Both the position numbers and the translations under genes were made by a program. The notes under the pieces were generated by a model, which was not told the origin of the DNA, ran no database searches, and saw nothing but the letters and a program-made list of their open reading frames with translations. A DNA stretch of 35,051 nt from contig JAJZLX010000540.1 of assembly GCA_021850555.1 (NCBI GenBank), forward strand, positions 1 to 35,051, in the 5' to 3' direction. Below, piece by piece: positions 1 to 8,650 of this stretch; positions within the stretch are counted from its first letter, which is position 1, and each line of letters starts with the position of its first letter. Source of the DNA: Pseudomonadota bacterium (GTDB taxonomy: Bacteria > Pseudomonadota > Gammaproteobacteria > Steroidobacterales > Steroidobacteraceae).

Positions 1-93
1 ACTCCATCCCAACGCTTCGCTACCTTCTGGCTCGCGCCATCGCGCAGCGGCTCGACCGCTGCCCCTGCTGCGCGCTGCCGATCGCGAAGCGGA

Positions 94-148
94 ACTTATG
101 ACACAGTAAGACTAAAGTCACACACAATATATATAAAGAGATTTCGTC
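94..148. other. AT-rich island in GC-rich DNA
   Basis: This stretch is strikingly richer in A and T than everything around it and contains an alternating TA run near 126-136. It holds no reading frame I can support. It could be a displaced promoter region or a scar of foreign DNA. The rest of 1-254 shows no recognisable gene. The island lies beside two antitoxin relics and a transposase relic, which favours a transferred or rearranged segment, but this is inference from composition only. Confidence 0.4.
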
Positions 149-254
149 AAGCGCACCGCTGTTGCATGCGCGCAGCCCACGCCCCGGCAACCTTCGCCCA
201 GGTGGCAGCAAGCGCGGCGCAGTGGTTCCGCCCCGCAGGACACACATCGCGATC

Positions 255-364
255 ATGCACGATGAAGATGTCACCGCAACATTCCGTGCCAAAGCGGAAG
301 CGGCTGGGCGCGGTCGGTAGACCTCATCGACGAAGAGCTGCGCACCGCGGCCTGCGGAAAGTGA
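255..364 (+). pseudogene. BrnA-like antitoxin remnant, frameshifted
   Basis: From the ATG at 255 the frame reads HDEDVTATFRAKAEAAGRGR and hits a stop at 318-320. The next frame, from 314, continues as SVDLIDEELRTAACGK with a stop at 362-364. Joined, the two pieces match the C-terminal ribbon-helix-helix pattern of BrnA-type antitoxins (acidic DxDV, FRAKAEAxGRGYQTLI, then a D/N-E-x-LR helix). A small indel near 310-320 accounts for the break. No BrnT toxin is visible upstream, and the N-terminal part of the antitoxin is missing or unrecognisable. The remnant runs antisense through the 3' end of the Phd-type antitoxin gene. The assignment rests on short motif similarity only. Confidence 0.35.
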
Positions 365-605
365 CCGGTCCGTCACGGCCAAGGTGATGCGCGAGCTCGG
401 ACGGGATCATGTGGGTCGCGCCCCATTGTCCACCGACTTTGGAGCCACCTGCAGCCGCCTGTAGGCGCTCGAATTCCCGCGGCGAAAGAACGACAGCCAC
501 TCGCCGGCCGTGTTTCATGATGTCCACGCGGCCGAGCGCCGTCACCTCGTCCAGGAGTATGCCGAAATTGCTTTTGGCTTGACTGGCGATGACGCGCTTT
601 TTCAT
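324..605 (-). CDS. Orphan Phd/YefM-family antitoxin
   Basis: This 93-residue protein begins MKKRVIASQAKSNFGILLDEV and continues with GRVDIMKHGRRVAVVLSPREFERL. That is the DNA-binding N-terminal fold of Phd/YefM antitoxins, which autorepress a toxin-antitoxin operon and neutralise the toxin through a flexible C-terminal tail. The family usually has a RelE, Doc or PIN toxin directly downstream. Here nothing recognisable follows, and the last ~15 residues (rich in Arg, Pro and Ala) lie antisense to the BrnA-like remnant. The native C-terminus has therefore probably been replaced by read-through into unrelated DNA. The ATG at 605 is preferred because it starts exactly at the family N-terminus. 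The gene may be a non-functional leftover or a solitary antitoxin. Confidence 0.72.
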   Translation of the reverse strand: MKKRVIASQAKSNFGILLDEVTALGRVDIMKHGRRVAVVLSPREFERLQAAAGGSKVGGQWGATHMIPSELAHHLGRDGPVTFRRPRCAALRR

Positions 606-756
606 TTGTCCATTTTAGCCAAGAGTCGCGCTGGCACCAGATACTCCTCCAAGATCTCGGTTCCTGCGAAATCGAGGCTCCCATCTGCCGCAAGTCAGGC
701 CAGGGTGATTTGGCGCTCCACGCCTGAAGTTAGGCCTGGGGAATCGGGAGTCGGCC

Positions 757-1079
757 TAGATCGACTCCAGTCGGCCGCAGTGTTCTTCAGCGCCGGCCAG
801 GTCAACTTCGTGGCGGCATCATCACCCGGGAAGCGACCGCGGGTCTTGATGATCTAGCTCAGCCGCGCATTGACGCTCTCGATCACGTTGATCGTGTAAA
901 TCACGCAACGCACGACCGCAGGAAACGCAAAAAACGGGATGACCGGATCCCGGGCGCGACGCCACGGTGCCGCGATCGTCGGGTACCGCTCGCCCCGGGA
1001 GCCGCGCTCGAATTCCTCGAGCGCCTCCAGGGCCGCCGCTGCGCTGGCGGCGGTGTAGATCGGGCGCAGCGCCCGATCT
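757..1079 (-). mobile_element. IS256-family transposase, 3' remnant
   Basis: Read on the minus strand from about 1079, the frame gives ALRPIYTAAS, then ALEALEEFERG, RYPTIAAPWRRARDPVIPFF, FPAVVRCVIYTINVIESVN and, after an in-frame TAG near 855, IIKTRGRFPGDDAATKL and ALKNTAADW. This is the C-terminal region of IS256/Mutator-type DDE transposases (family pattern: VIPFF-AFP-EIR-IYTTNAIE and IKTRGHFP-DEAA-KL). The internal stop, the missing N-terminal catalytic part and the lost tail after the Trp show it is dead. Its upstream edge coincides with the glpF stop codon, so the insertion or a later deletion ended exactly at the operon's 3' end. No terminal inverted repeat was found. Between 606 and 756 I see no gene. 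Confidence 0.72.
1057..1079 (-). terminator. Hairpin overlapping the glpF stop codon
   Basis: A perfect 10-bp stem (AGATCGGGCG / CGCCCGATCT) with a 3-nt loop begins in the glpF stop codon. The position suits termination of the glp operon. There is no T-run after it on the minus strand, and the same bases also encode part of the transposase relic, so its function is uncertain. Confidence 0.35.
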
Positions 1080-1996
1080 CAAGCCTCCTCGTCCGCCACG
1101 TCCGCGGCGCCGAAATCGGCGCTTTCGGCCGCCGGGGCCTCGCCGGCCCTCGCCGCCAGGGTATCGGCGATGAAGAACTTGTAGAGCACCACCCCCAGAG
1201 GGGCGCCGATGAGAGGCCCGATGATGGGCACCCACCAATAGTCGTGCGGCCCGGGGAACGCGTTTGCGCCCCATCCAGCCAGCCAACAGAAGACCCGCGG
1301 GCCGAAATCGCGCGCGGGATTGATCGCATAGCCCGCGCCCGTTCCGAAAGACATGCCGATCGCCGCCACAGCCATGCCGACCATGAAAGGCGCGAGATTG
1401 GACCTCACTCCCACATTCATCGAATCGACGATTGCCAGGACGCACAACACCAGCAGACAGGTTCCGACGACCTGATCGAACAGCGGGCCCAGCATGCTCT
1501 GGCCGTAGTAGCTCGCCGGAAACGTGGCGAAGATGCTGAAAGTCGTCATGCCGCCGGGATCGGCGCGCGACACCACCTTGTGCGCGGCGTCCCACATGTT
1601 GATCGCCGGAACATAGTCCGCATAGGCGAGCGCGGCGCCGGAGAACGCCCCGGCAACCTGCGCGCCCCAATACGGCAGGACCTTGTTCCATTTGAAATCA
1701 CCCTTGACGGCGAAGGCTAACGTCACGGCCGGATTGATGTGAGCGCCGGTAACTCCGCCCGCGACATACACCGCCATGGCTACGGCCATGGCCCATCCCC
1801 AGGTGATCAGCAGCCAGCCGCCCGCGCCTGCGAATATCACCGACGTTCGACCCGACTCCGGAAGCCCCACGACCGCGACGGCCACAGCTCCGGCGCCGAA
1901 AGCGATCAGGACGAAGGTGCCGAAAAACTCCGCCAACAGCTCGCTCCAAATGCTTCGAGCGCGCCAGCCCGTCTTGACCCCCATCTTCACAGTCAT
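1079..1996 (-). CDS. glpF: Glycerol uptake facilitator GlpF (MIP channel)
   Basis: This inner-membrane channel lets glycerol enter by facilitated diffusion. The 305-residue protein has the two half-helix motifs of the MIP family: HINPAVT (NPA at 88-90) and AINPARDFGPR (NPA at 226-228). The Asp at 230 directly after the selectivity Arg 229 is the mark of glycerol facilitators as opposed to water-only aquaporins. Hydrophobic segments lie at about 20-45, 55-80, 105-125, 165-190, 200-222 and 250-278. A GAGGA ribosome site (2004-2008) lies about 8 nt before the ATG at 1996. It is the last gene of the glpD-glpK-glpF operon, 71 nt after glpK. The acidic, Ala-rich C-terminal tail is longer than in E. 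coli GlpF and ends against a transposase relic, so part of it may be acquired sequence. Confidence 0.95.
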   Translation of the reverse strand: MTVKMGVKTGWRARSIWSELLAEFFGTFVLIAFGAGAVAVAVVGLPESGRTSVIFAGAGGWLLITWGWAMAVAMAVYVAGGVTGAHINPAVTLAFAVKGDFKWNKVLPYWGAQVAGAFSGAALAYADYVPAINMWDAAHKVVSRADPGGMTTFSIFATFPASYYGQSMLGPLFDQVVGTCLLVLCVLAIVDSMNVGVRSNLAPFMVGMAVAAIGMSFGTGAGYAINPARDFGPRVFCWLAGWGANAFPGPHDYWWVPIIGPLIGAPLGVVLYKFFIADTLAARAGEAPAAESADFGAADVADEEA

Positions 1997-2025
1997 GATA
2001 TTTTCCTCGAATCAGCTCCGCCGAG

Positions 2026-2049
2026 TCCCGGCCTTGGAAAGGACCGGGA
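2026..2049 (-). other. Hairpin between glpK and glpF
   Basis: TCCCGG-CCTT, loop GGA, AAGG-(A)-CCGGGA forms a 10-bp stem with one bulged A, 18 nt downstream of the glpK stop and 29 nt before the glpF start. It could stabilise the upstream mRNA or attenuate expression between the two genes. No T-run is present on either side, so a strong terminator is unlikely. Confidence 0.35.
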
Positions 2050-2067
2050 TCGCGACGCAAACACTCG

Positions 2068-3582
2068 TCAGTCGACCCAGTCAAGAGACCGCGTAACCGC
2101 CTTTTTCCAGCATTTGTAGTAATGCTCGCGGCGGTCCCGGGCCATCTGCGGCGTCCAGGTGCGATCGATCGCCCAGTTGGCGCGCAGATCCTCCGTGCCG
2201 CCCCAGAATCCGACCGCCAGGCCGGCGGCATACGCGGCGCCGAGCGCCGTGGTCTCGGTGACCCGCGGCCGCACGACGCCGACATCGAGGATGTCGGCCT
2301 GAAACTGCATCAGCAGCTCGTTCGCCACCATGCCCCCGTCGACGCGCAGCTCGGTCAACGCCGCACCCGAATCCTGCTCCATCGCGGCGAGCACGTCTCG
2401 CGTCTGATACGCCGTCGCTTCCAACACCGCGCGAGCCAGGTGCGCGCGGCTGGCATAACCGGTCAGGCCGGCGATGACCCCCCGGGCGCTCGCCTGCCAG
2501 TGGGGCGCGAACAGCCCGGAGAAGGCCGGCACGAAGTAGACATCGCCGTTGTCCTCGACCTCGCGCGCCAGAGCCTCGATCTGCGCGCTCGACTCGATGA
2601 GGCCGAGCCGGTCGCGCAGCCACTGTACCAGAGCTCCCGCCACGGCGATCGACCCCTCGAGCGCATAGCAAGGCTTCTCCCGCCCGAAGCGGTACGCGAC
2701 GGTGGTGATCAGCCCTGCCTTGGACGGCACCGGCTGCTCGCCGGTGTTCATCAGCAGAAAGCAGCCCGTGCCATAGGTGTTCTTCGCATCGCCGCGCCGC
2801 AGGCAGGTCTGACCGACGAGGGCCGCCTGCTGGTCGCCCAGATCCCCGGCGATCGGCACGCCGGCAAGCGCCGGCAGCCGCGCCTGCGCGTAGACCTCGC
2901 TCGAGGAGGCGATGCGCGGCAGACACGCGGGCGGAATGTCGAACGCCCTCAGCAGCTCCCCGTCCCAGTCGAGCGTGGCGAGATTCATCAGCTGGGTACG
3001 GCTGGCATTGGTCACATCCGTGACGTGCACGCCACCCTGCGCACCACCGGTGAGATTCCACAGCAGCCATGAGTCGATGGTGCCGAAGAGCGCATCGCCC
3101 GCCTCGGCGAGCTCGCGGGCGCGCACCACCTCATCGAGCAGCCACCTGAGCTTGAGCGCGCTGAAATAAGTTGCGAGCGGCAGGCCCGTTTTGCCGCGAA
3201 AGCGGTCCTGGCCGCCGTGGCGCTCCATCGCCGCCACGTTCGCGGCGACACGGGTGTCCTGCCAGACGATGGCGTTGTAAAGCGGCTTGCCGCTGCGCCG
3301 GTCCCACAGGACGGTGGTTTCGCGCTGATTGGTGATGCCCACCGCGACCAGGTCTTTTGCGCCCAGGCCGGCCTGCGCGAGCGCCGCCTCGATGACCTTG
3401 CCCGTGTTGGCCCAGATCTCGAGCGCATCGTGCTCGACCCAGCCGGGGCGCGCGAAGATCTGGCGATGCTCGAGCTGGGCGCTGGAGAGGATCTCTCCCT
3501 GGCGCCCGAACACCATGAATCGCGTGCTCGTGGTGCCCTGATCGATCGCGCCTACGTATCTGCCCTTGTTCATGGCTGTCAT
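2068..3582 (-). CDS. glpK: Glycerol kinase
   Basis: GlpK phosphorylates glycerol with ATP to sn-glycerol 3-phosphate in the cytoplasm, trapping what GlpF admits. The 504-residue product has the FGGY-kinase phosphate loop DQGTTSTR at 14-21, the PGWVEHD motif, [14 protein letters not shown], the second ATP-site glycines in [13 protein letters not shown] and [14 protein letters not shown], and [16 protein letters not shown] near the C-terminus. Length matches the family (E. coli 502). The ATG at 3582 is chosen because it overlaps the glpD stop as ATGA, a 4-bp overlap typical of translational coupling. An in-frame ATG three codons later is the alternative. The open frame extends further upstream, but only inside glpD. 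Confidence 0.97.
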   Translation of the reverse strand: MTAMNKGRYVGAIDQGTTSTRFMVFGRQGEILSSAQLEHRQIFARPGWVEHDALEIWANTGKVIEAALAQAGLGAKDLVAVGITNQRETTVLWDRRSGKPLYNAIVWQDTRVAANVAAMERHGGQDRFRGKTGLPLATYFSALKLRWLLDEVVRARELAEAGDALFGTIDSWLLWNLTGGAQGGVHVTDVTNASRTQLMNLATLDWDGELLRAFDIPPACLPRIASSSEVYAQARLPALAGVPIAGDLGDQQAALVGQTCLRRGDAKNTYGTGCFLLMNTGEQPVPSKAGLITTVAYRFGREKPCYALEGSIAVAGALVQWLRDRLGLIESSAQIEALAREVEDNGDVYFVPAFSGLFAPHWQASARGVIAGLTGYASRAHLARAVLEATAYQTRDVLAAMEQDSGAALTELRVDGGMVANELLMQFQADILDVGVVRPRVTETTALGAAYAAGLAVGFWGGTEDLRANWAIDRTWTPQMARDRREHYYKCWKKAVTRSLDWVD

Positions 3583-5171
3583 GAGCGTGATCTTCGTGGA
3601 GAATGGGGTTGGGACTGACCGAGATAGCGTTCGAGCCGCTCCACCTCGGGCGGCCTCAGCAGCAGGCCGAGCTTCGTGCGACGCCAGAGGATGTCCTGTG
3701 CGGTCGCCGCCCATTCCTCACGTCTGAGGTACTCGACCTCGGCCGCCGTGAGGTCCTCTCCCAGAGCCTCGCCCAGGTCCGCCGACGTACGCGCCCCCTG
3801 CAGCACCCGCTCCATGCGAGTGCCGTAGGCGCATGCGAGCCGCCGCAGATGCTCCCGCGCCAGGAACGGCCAGCGCCGCGCCGCCTCGTCGAGGAATTCG
3901 GACAGGCTCCCGCCAGGCAGATCGCCGCCCGGCAACGCCGCGCTCGCCGTCCAACGGCTCCCCGAGCCGCCGATCGACGGATGCAGCATTTCGAGCACGG
4001 CCTCGGACAGCTTGCGATACGTGGTGATCTTGCCGCCGAGCACGGTCAGCGCCGGGGAGCCGCCTTCGGCGCGCTCGAGCACGAGCTCGTAGTCGCGGGT
4101 GACCTCGGCGGCCTCGGTCGCGCCGTCGTCGCGCAAAGATCGCACGCCGGAGTAGCTCCACAGCACATCCTCCGGCCGGACCGTCCGCTCGAAGTAGCGG
4201 TTGACGCTCTCGCAGAGATAGGCCGTCTCCCCGGGCGTGATCGCCACATGATCGAGCGGCCCGGTGTGCGGCACGTCGGTGGTACCGATAAGCGTGAAGC
4301 GCTCCTGGAAGGGGATCGCGAACACGATGCGATGATCCGGGTTCTGCAGGATGTAGGCCTGCTCGCCCTCGAACAGGCGCGCCACGACGATGTGGCTGCC
4401 CCGCACGAGGCGGATCGGCTCGGGAGGCTGCAAACCCAACAGCCCGCGCACCTCGTTGACCCAGGCGCCCCCAACGTTGACCACGGCCGCGGCCCGCATG
4501 CGGATCGTTCCGGCCGCGCGGCTCTCGCACTCCACCAGCCAGCCCCCGGACTCGGGCCGAGCCCGGCTCACTCGGGTGCGCGTCAGGATCACCGCGCCAC
4601 GATCGGCCGCGTCGCGCGCATTGACCACCACCAGGCGGCTGTCATCGACACGACAATCGGAATAGGAAAATCCCCGGCGGTAGACGGACTTCAGCGCGGC
4701 GCCCGCGGCCTCGCGCCGCAGGTCAAGCGAGCGCGACCCCGGCAGATGCCGATGGCCGCCCAGGTGATCGTATAGAAACAGCCCCGCCCGGATCTCCCAG
4801 CGAGGCCTGAGCGTCGGCACGTGCGGCAGGATGAATCGCAGCGGATGCACCAGGTGAGGCGCGATGTGCAGCAACCGCTCCCGCTCGGCCAGCGCCTCGC
4901 GCACCAGACGGAACTCCCGATATTCGAGATAGCGCAATCCCCCATGGATCAGCTTGGTGCTCGCCGAGGAGGTGTGGGCCGCGAGATCCGATTGCTCGAC
5001 CAGGCACACGCTCAACCCCCTGCCGGCGGCATCGCGCGCGATGCCGGCTCCATTGATGCCCCCGCCGATGACCAGCAGGTCGAACCGGCCGGCTTGCGCC
5101 TCGATGCCCGAGGACGATCCGGACGACGGCGGGGACTCTGGAGCAGCGGGAGCTGAATCTGCGGCACACAT
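3579..5171 (-). CDS. glpD: FAD-dependent glycerol-3-phosphate dehydrogenase
   Basis: GlpD oxidises glycerol 3-phosphate to dihydroxyacetone phosphate at the inner membrane and passes electrons to quinone. The N-terminus carries the FAD-binding Rossmann motif [17 protein letters not shown] (GGGINGAG at 36-43). It continues with the family signatures [32 protein letters not shown] and LGGKITTYR. With the ATG at 5171 it has 530 residues, including a Ser/Pro/Ala-rich stretch of about 30 residues before the FAD motif that E. coli GlpD (501 aa) lacks, so a later start is possible. A TTG at 5240 is open but has no ribosome site. It is the first gene of glpDKF and its stop overlaps the glpK start. 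No mRNA promoter could be fixed upstream. Confidence 0.95.
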   Translation of the reverse strand: MCAADSAPAAPESPPSSGSSSGIEAQAGRFDLLVIGGGINGAGIARDAAGRGLSVCLVEQSDLAAHTSSASTKLIHGGLRYLEYREFRLVREALAERERLLHIAPHLVHPLRFILPHVPTLRPRWEIRAGLFLYDHLGGHRHLPGSRSLDLRREAAGAALKSVYRRGFSYSDCRVDDSRLVVVNARDAADRGAVILTRTRVSRARPESGGWLVECESRAAGTIRMRAAAVVNVGGAWVNEVRGLLGLQPPEPIRLVRGSHIVVARLFEGEQAYILQNPDHRIVFAIPFQERFTLIGTTDVPHTGPLDHVAITPGETAYLCESVNRYFERTVRPEDVLWSYSGVRSLRDDGATEAAEVTRDYELVLERAEGGSPALTVLGGKITTYRKLSEAVLEMLHPSIGGSGSRWTASAALPGGDLPGGSLSEFLDEAARRWPFLAREHLRRLACAYGTRMERVLQGARTSADLGEALGEDLTAAEVEYLRREEWAATAQDILWRRTKLGLLLRPPEVERLERYLGQSQPHSPRRSRS

Positions 5172-5534
5172 TGCCGCCGAGATTAATCCGCTTCGAGTAC
5201 GCGGGTCCACGCACCGGCTGCAGATGTCGTGACGATACAAAGGGAGCGTCGGATCCCTGCCGCGAAATGGGTCCGGGCGGCCGGGGGAATCGGCGCGACC
5301 GGCTCGCTCTCGAGCGACCTGCCCAACGGCGAAGCCGTGCGCCAGGGCCAGGGCGCCGGCCCGCCGGCAACGGCGCCCTCATGCCTCGAGCACTCGGCGC
5401 ACCCTGCCCGCGAGAGCAAATGTGACGCGGCGCACGGGCGCGCGCCAGTCAGGACCGGCCCGCGGCCGCCAGTGAGAAAAGCGTGAATTCCACCCGCATT
5501 CCTGCAATCGAGTAACCATAATCTGACGCTCGTC
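5172..5534. other. Divergent glpD / diguanylate cyclase intergenic region
   Basis: This 363-bp region must hold the promoters of the glp operon (-) and of the cyclase gene (+). I found no convincing -35/-10 pair on either strand. It does contain a 9-bp perfect inverted repeat AGGGCGCCG-N12-CGGCGCCCT (5350-5379) and a smaller one TCGCTC-TC-GAGCGA (5304-5317). Short open frames here look non-coding. No GlpR-like operator was recognisable by eye. Confidence 0.4.
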
Positions 5535-7487
5535 ATGAGCAGTTCCTCGTCAAGATCGCGGGGCGCGGCGCGGCTGTGCGGCGCGCTGCTCGCACTCGTG
5601 CTCGGCACTTTCGGCGCCTTACGTGCCGCCCGGGCGGGCTGCTTCGATGTCAAGGATGCGGAGTTCGCGCGGTTGCGTCCGCTCGTCTCACAGGATGCCA
5701 AAAAGGCGCTCATCGCGGTGAACAGCCTGCTCGCCGGGCTTCCCGCCGACGCCGCCCGCACCGAGCCGAAGCGCCTCGCGGCCCTTTACGCCGTGCAGTC
5801 CGACGCCTACGGAGAATTGGGCCTCGATATTCCCTCGCGCGCCTCAGCGCTGAAAGGCCTGGCTCTTCTCCGAGGTCGCACGGATATGTTGCGCCTGGTA
5901 CTGGTCTCGGACTACGGGCTGAGCTTCAGAGAGCCTGCCGGCATCGATAAAGCCCTCACACTCATCAAGCGGGCACGTGCGGCGCAGAGGCCCGGATCAC
6001 GCAGCGACATCTGCCTGCAGATCATCCAGGGATCCATGAATCAACAGCGGGACCGCTCCGACCTCGCCACCCGCGAGCTCACCCAGGCGTACCTGCAAAG
6101 CACCTCGCCCGCGCTCGCCGAGCCGCGGATGGACGCGGCCTCGCTGTTGGCCACCGCACTGCGACGCATGGGGGACTTCGACGAGGCCCTCGAGCTCATC
6201 GGTCAAGTCATCCGGTGGGACACCGCGCGCGGCTCGCAATCCAATCTCGCGATCGATGCGTACCTGCAGGGCCAGATCCTGAGGGCAATGGGCCATTTTC
6301 GCCGCGCCCTCGTATCGTTGCGACGGGCGCGCGCGATCAGCCTGTCTCAAGACGCCCCGCAGGGGGTCGCTTACGCGGATCTGCGCATCTGTCAGTCCGA
6401 GATCAGACTCGGTCGGTTCACCGCGGCTCGCCGCGATTGCAACCGGGCGGCTCCGGTCTTCGCCGCGGGCAAGGCGACTGAGATGGTCAAGGAGACCGAT
6501 GCCCTGCTCGCCCGCATCGACCTCGCCGACGGGCACGCGGCCCGATCACTCGCCATACTGAACGGGGTGCTGAGCCAGGACGGCCGGGACATGGTGGCGC
6601 ACGAGGTTCCACCGGCCTATCTGGCGCGCGCGCGAGCGAGCGCCGCGCTCGGCGACTACCGCAACGCATACGAGGACCTGCGGCAGTATCTGCGGCTCTA
6701 TTCGGCGCGGAACGAGACGGCGCGCGTGCGCTTGCAGGAAGCGTTGGAGGTGCGCTTCCACGCCAAGGAGGAGATCGAGCGCAACGCCGTGCTGCGACGG
6801 AAACTGCGGGTCGCCGCAGTGCGGGCCGGACGCCAGAGGCAGTTGCTGCAGTGGATCGAGATCGCCAGCATCGCAGGCACCCTGGTCATCGTGCTGCTCT
6901 CGTACATCCTGATGGCCGGGAGGCGCCACCGGCGCCAACTGCTTCACCTCGCCAACGAAGACAATCTGACCGGCGCGCCGAACCGCGGACACACCGCGCG
7001 GCTCGCCGCGGCGGCGCTGCAGGCCGCCCTCGCCCGCAGCCAGCCGCTGACGGTGGCGCTGCTCGATTTCGATCACTTCAAAGAGATCAACGACCAGTGC
7101 GGCCACGCGGCGGGCGACTACGTGCTGAAGGAATTCGCGCGCCTTGCCCGCGGCACGCTACGCGCTACCGACGTCCTCGGCCGCTGGGGCGGCGAGGAGT
7201 TCCTGCTCATCCTTCCGGACACGACGATCGGCTCGGCTCTCTCGAGCATCGAGCGGCTGCGCCTGCTGGCGCTCGGCATCGTGCCCCCCTCAGGCGAACG
7301 GCTCGAGACCTGGCCCCGCGTCACCTTCAGCGCCGGGCTCGCCACCACGGCCGAAGGCGCTAGGACCCTGGATGAGATCGTCGCCAGGGCGGACGCGGCG
7401 CTCTATGAGGCGAAGAACGCCGGCCGGGACCTGGTGCGCGTCGACGGGGAGAGCTGCCGCAACGCCGCCAACGACACGCAGATGTGA
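5535..7487 (+). CDS. Diguanylate cyclase with periplasmic TPR-like sensor
   Basis: This enzyme should make cyclic di-GMP from two GTP at the inner membrane. The 650-residue protein starts with a signal-like segment (hydrophobic to about residue 33, then ARAGC). It continues with an all-helical region of about 400 residues with TPR-like repeats (for example ALRRMGDFDEALELI, ILRAMGHFRRALVSLRRA, ASAALGDYRNAYEDLRQYL), a transmembrane helix at about 440-462 and a C-terminal GGDEF domain. The active-site motif is GGEEF at 552-556, and an inhibitory I-site RxxD (RATD, 543-546) sits five residues before it, so product feedback inhibition is expected. DFDHFKEINDQCGHAAGD carries the metal and substrate residues. 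No EAL domain is present. The ligand of the sensor is unknown. The gene stands alone. Confidence 0.93.
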   Translation: MSSSSSRSRGAARLCGALLALVLGTFGALRAARAGCFDVKDAEFARLRPLVSQDAKKALIAVNSLLAGLPADAARTEPKRLAALYAVQSDAYGELGLDIPSRASALKGLALLRGRTDMLRLVLVSDYGLSFREPAGIDKALTLIKRARAAQRPGSRSDICLQIIQGSMNQQRDRSDLATRELTQAYLQSTSPALAEPRMDAASLLATALRRMGDFDEALELIGQVIRWDTARGSQSNLAIDAYLQGQILRAMGHFRRALVSLRRARAISLSQDAPQGVAYADLRICQSEIRLGRFTAARRDCNRAAPVFAAGKATEMVKETDALLARIDLADGHAARSLAILNGVLSQDGRDMVAHEVPPAYLARARASAALGDYRNAYEDLRQYLRLYSARNETARVRLQEALEVRFHAKEEIERNAVLRRKLRVAAVRAGRQRQLLQWIEIASIAGTLVIVLLSYILMAGRRHRRQLLHLANEDNLTGAPNRGHTARLAAAALQAALARSQPLTVALLDFDHFKEINDQCGHAAGDYVLKEFARLARGTLRATDVLGRWGGEEFLLILPDTTIGSALSSIERLRLLALGIVPPSGERLETWPRVTFSAGLATTAEGARTLDEIVARADAALYEAKNAGRDLVRVDGESCRNAANDTQM

Positions 7488-7523
7488 CCCGCGTCACCTG
7501 AGGCGCCGACGCGCGCTCGGCAA

Positions 7524-7552
7524 TCGACAAGCGCCCGCCGCCCTCGTATGCT
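7524..7552 (+). promoter_or_regulatory. Sigma70-like promoter for the Nudix gene
   Basis: TCGACA (7524-7529), a 17-nt spacer and TATGCT (7547-7552) form a good -35/-10 pair. The -10 box ends 11 nt before the ATG at 7564, so transcription should start about 5 nt before the start codon and the mRNA would have almost no leader. Confidence 0.45.
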
Positions 7553-7563
7553 GCGCGCAAGCC

Positions 7564-8112
7564 ATGAATTTCTGCAGTCAATGCGGTGCTCGGCTCGCCT
7601 TCCGCGTGCCTCCCGACGATCATCTTCCCCGATTCGTCTGCGACGCGTGCGGCGCCGTCCATTATCTGAACCCGAAACTCGTCGTCGGTTGCGTGCCCGA
7701 ATTCGAAGGCCGGATCCTGCTGTGCCGGCGCGCGATCGAGCCGCGGAGCGGGTTCTGGACCATCCCGGCCGGTTTCATGGAAAACGGCGAGACACTGCAG
7801 CAGGGGGCCGCGCGAGAGGCGCGGGAGGAAGCGCTGGTCGAGGTGCAGATCGGCTCGCTGCTGTCCATCGTGCACGTGCTGCAGGCCCACCAGGTGCACG
7901 TGTTCTTCAGAGCCACCCTGGCCACGCCGCATTACGGCGCGGGACACGAGACCCTCGAGGCAGAGCTCGTCCACCCCGAGGACATTCCCTGGCCGGAGCT
8001 GGCGTTCCCGAGCACGGAATTCAGCCTCCGCCGCTACCTGGAGGACCGCGCCGCCGGCCGCGAGCCGCATCACTTCGCCTCGCTCGAGCGGCGCCTGACG
8101 GAGGTGCCCTAG
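7564..8112 (+). CDS. Nudix hydrolase with zinc ribbon
   Basis: This is probably a cytoplasmic pyrophosphohydrolase of a nucleotide-type substrate. The 182 residues begin with a zinc ribbon (Cys 4, 7, 26 and 29: FCSQCG and VCDACG) followed by HYLNPKLVVGCV. The Nudix box starts at Gly 70 (GFMENGE, then REAREE at 84-89). The usual Gly after the EE is replaced (EEALV), which I believe is common in this zinc-ribbon subgroup. The exact substrate cannot be read from the sequence. NudC-like NADH pyrophosphatases also carry a zinc ribbon but are longer and have an SQPWPFPxS motif, which is absent. The ATG at 7564 is the only start that keeps the ribbon whole, and no good ribosome site precedes it. Confidence 0.9.
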   Translation: MNFCSQCGARLAFRVPPDDHLPRFVCDACGAVHYLNPKLVVGCVPEFEGRILLCRRAIEPRSGFWTIPAGFMENGETLQQGAAREAREEALVEVQIGSLLSIVHVLQAHQVHVFFRATLATPHYGAGHETLEAELVHPEDIPWPELAFPSTEFSLRRYLEDRAAGREPHHFASLERRLTEVP

Positions 8113-8251
8113 GATCAGCCGCTCGGCTCCAGCCGGGCCTGCTGATATGATTCCGCCCCCATGGGTGCGATAGGTTTTGCGGCCTTCGGCGGCGTGGCAC
8201 AATGCGGCGCCTCGAGGTCCATCCAGCCGCTTCACGACGCTAGGAATCCAG

Positions 8252-8575
8252 ATGACTTTTGTAGTGACCGAAAACTGCATCAAGTGCAAGTACATGGACT
8301 GCGTGGAGGTCTGTCCGGTCGATTGCTTCCACGAGGGCCCGAATTTCCTCGTGATCGATCCGGATGAATGCATCGATTGCACGCTCTGTGAGCCGGAGTG
8401 CCCCGCGGAGGCCATCTTCTCCGAGGAGGAACTGCCGTCCGGCCAGGAATCCTTCAAGCCCCTCAACGCAGAGCTCGCCAAGCAGTGGCCGGTCATCACG
8501 GAAAAGAAGGAAGCGCCGGCGGATGCCAAGGACTGGGACGGAAAGCCGGACAAGCTCAAGCACCTGGAACGGTGA
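8252..8575 (+). CDS. fdxA: 7Fe ferredoxin FdxA
   Basis: This is a small soluble electron carrier with one [3Fe-4S] and one [4Fe-4S] cluster. The 107-residue product has the Azotobacter FdI-type cysteine layout shifted by one: Cys 9, 17 and 50 for the 3Fe cluster, Cys 21, 40, 43 and 46 for the 4Fe cluster, and the extra Cys 12 and 25. The motif [20 protein letters not shown] is the family signature. Length and the C-terminal extension ([15 protein letters not shown]) agree with proteobacterial FdxA. An AGGA ribosome site (8242-8245) lies about 6 nt before the ATG. It is a single gene followed by a hairpin and then the convergent xerD. The redox partner cannot be inferred from the neighbours. 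Confidence 0.96.
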   Translation: MTFVVTENCIKCKYMDCVEVCPVDCFHEGPNFLVIDPDECIDCTLCEPECPAEAIFSEEELPSGQESFKPLNAELAKQWPVITEKKEAPADAKDWDGKPDKLKHLER

Positions 8576-8629
8576 CGGCAGCCTGCAGACTGCCCGCTCG
8601 ATCGGGCGCGTAGCGCCGCTTCATGTCCG

Positions 8630-8650
8630 GGGTTCGCCATAGGCGAACCC
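8630..8650. terminator. Hairpin between convergent fdxA and xerD
   Basis: A perfect 9-bp stem GGGTTCGCC / GGCGAACCC with loop ATA lies between the two convergent genes, 55 nt after the fdxA stop and 32 nt past the xerD stop on the other strand. No T-run follows, as is common in GC-rich genomes. Several shorter stems also occur in 8577-8673. Confidence 0.45.

Noticed and set aside
510..857. 115-codon open frame on the plus strand near the left end
   Set aside because: It lies antisense to the antitoxin start and transposase relic and has no recognisable content.
5222..5245. Possible regulator site TCGT-G-ACGA upstream of glpD
   Set aside because: Only four pairs match. This is too short to separate from chance and unlike known GlpR operators.
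7564..8112. NudC NADH pyrophosphatase
   Set aside because: The zinc ribbon is similar, but the SQPWPFPxS motif and the N-terminal half of NudC are missing and the protein is only 182 residues.
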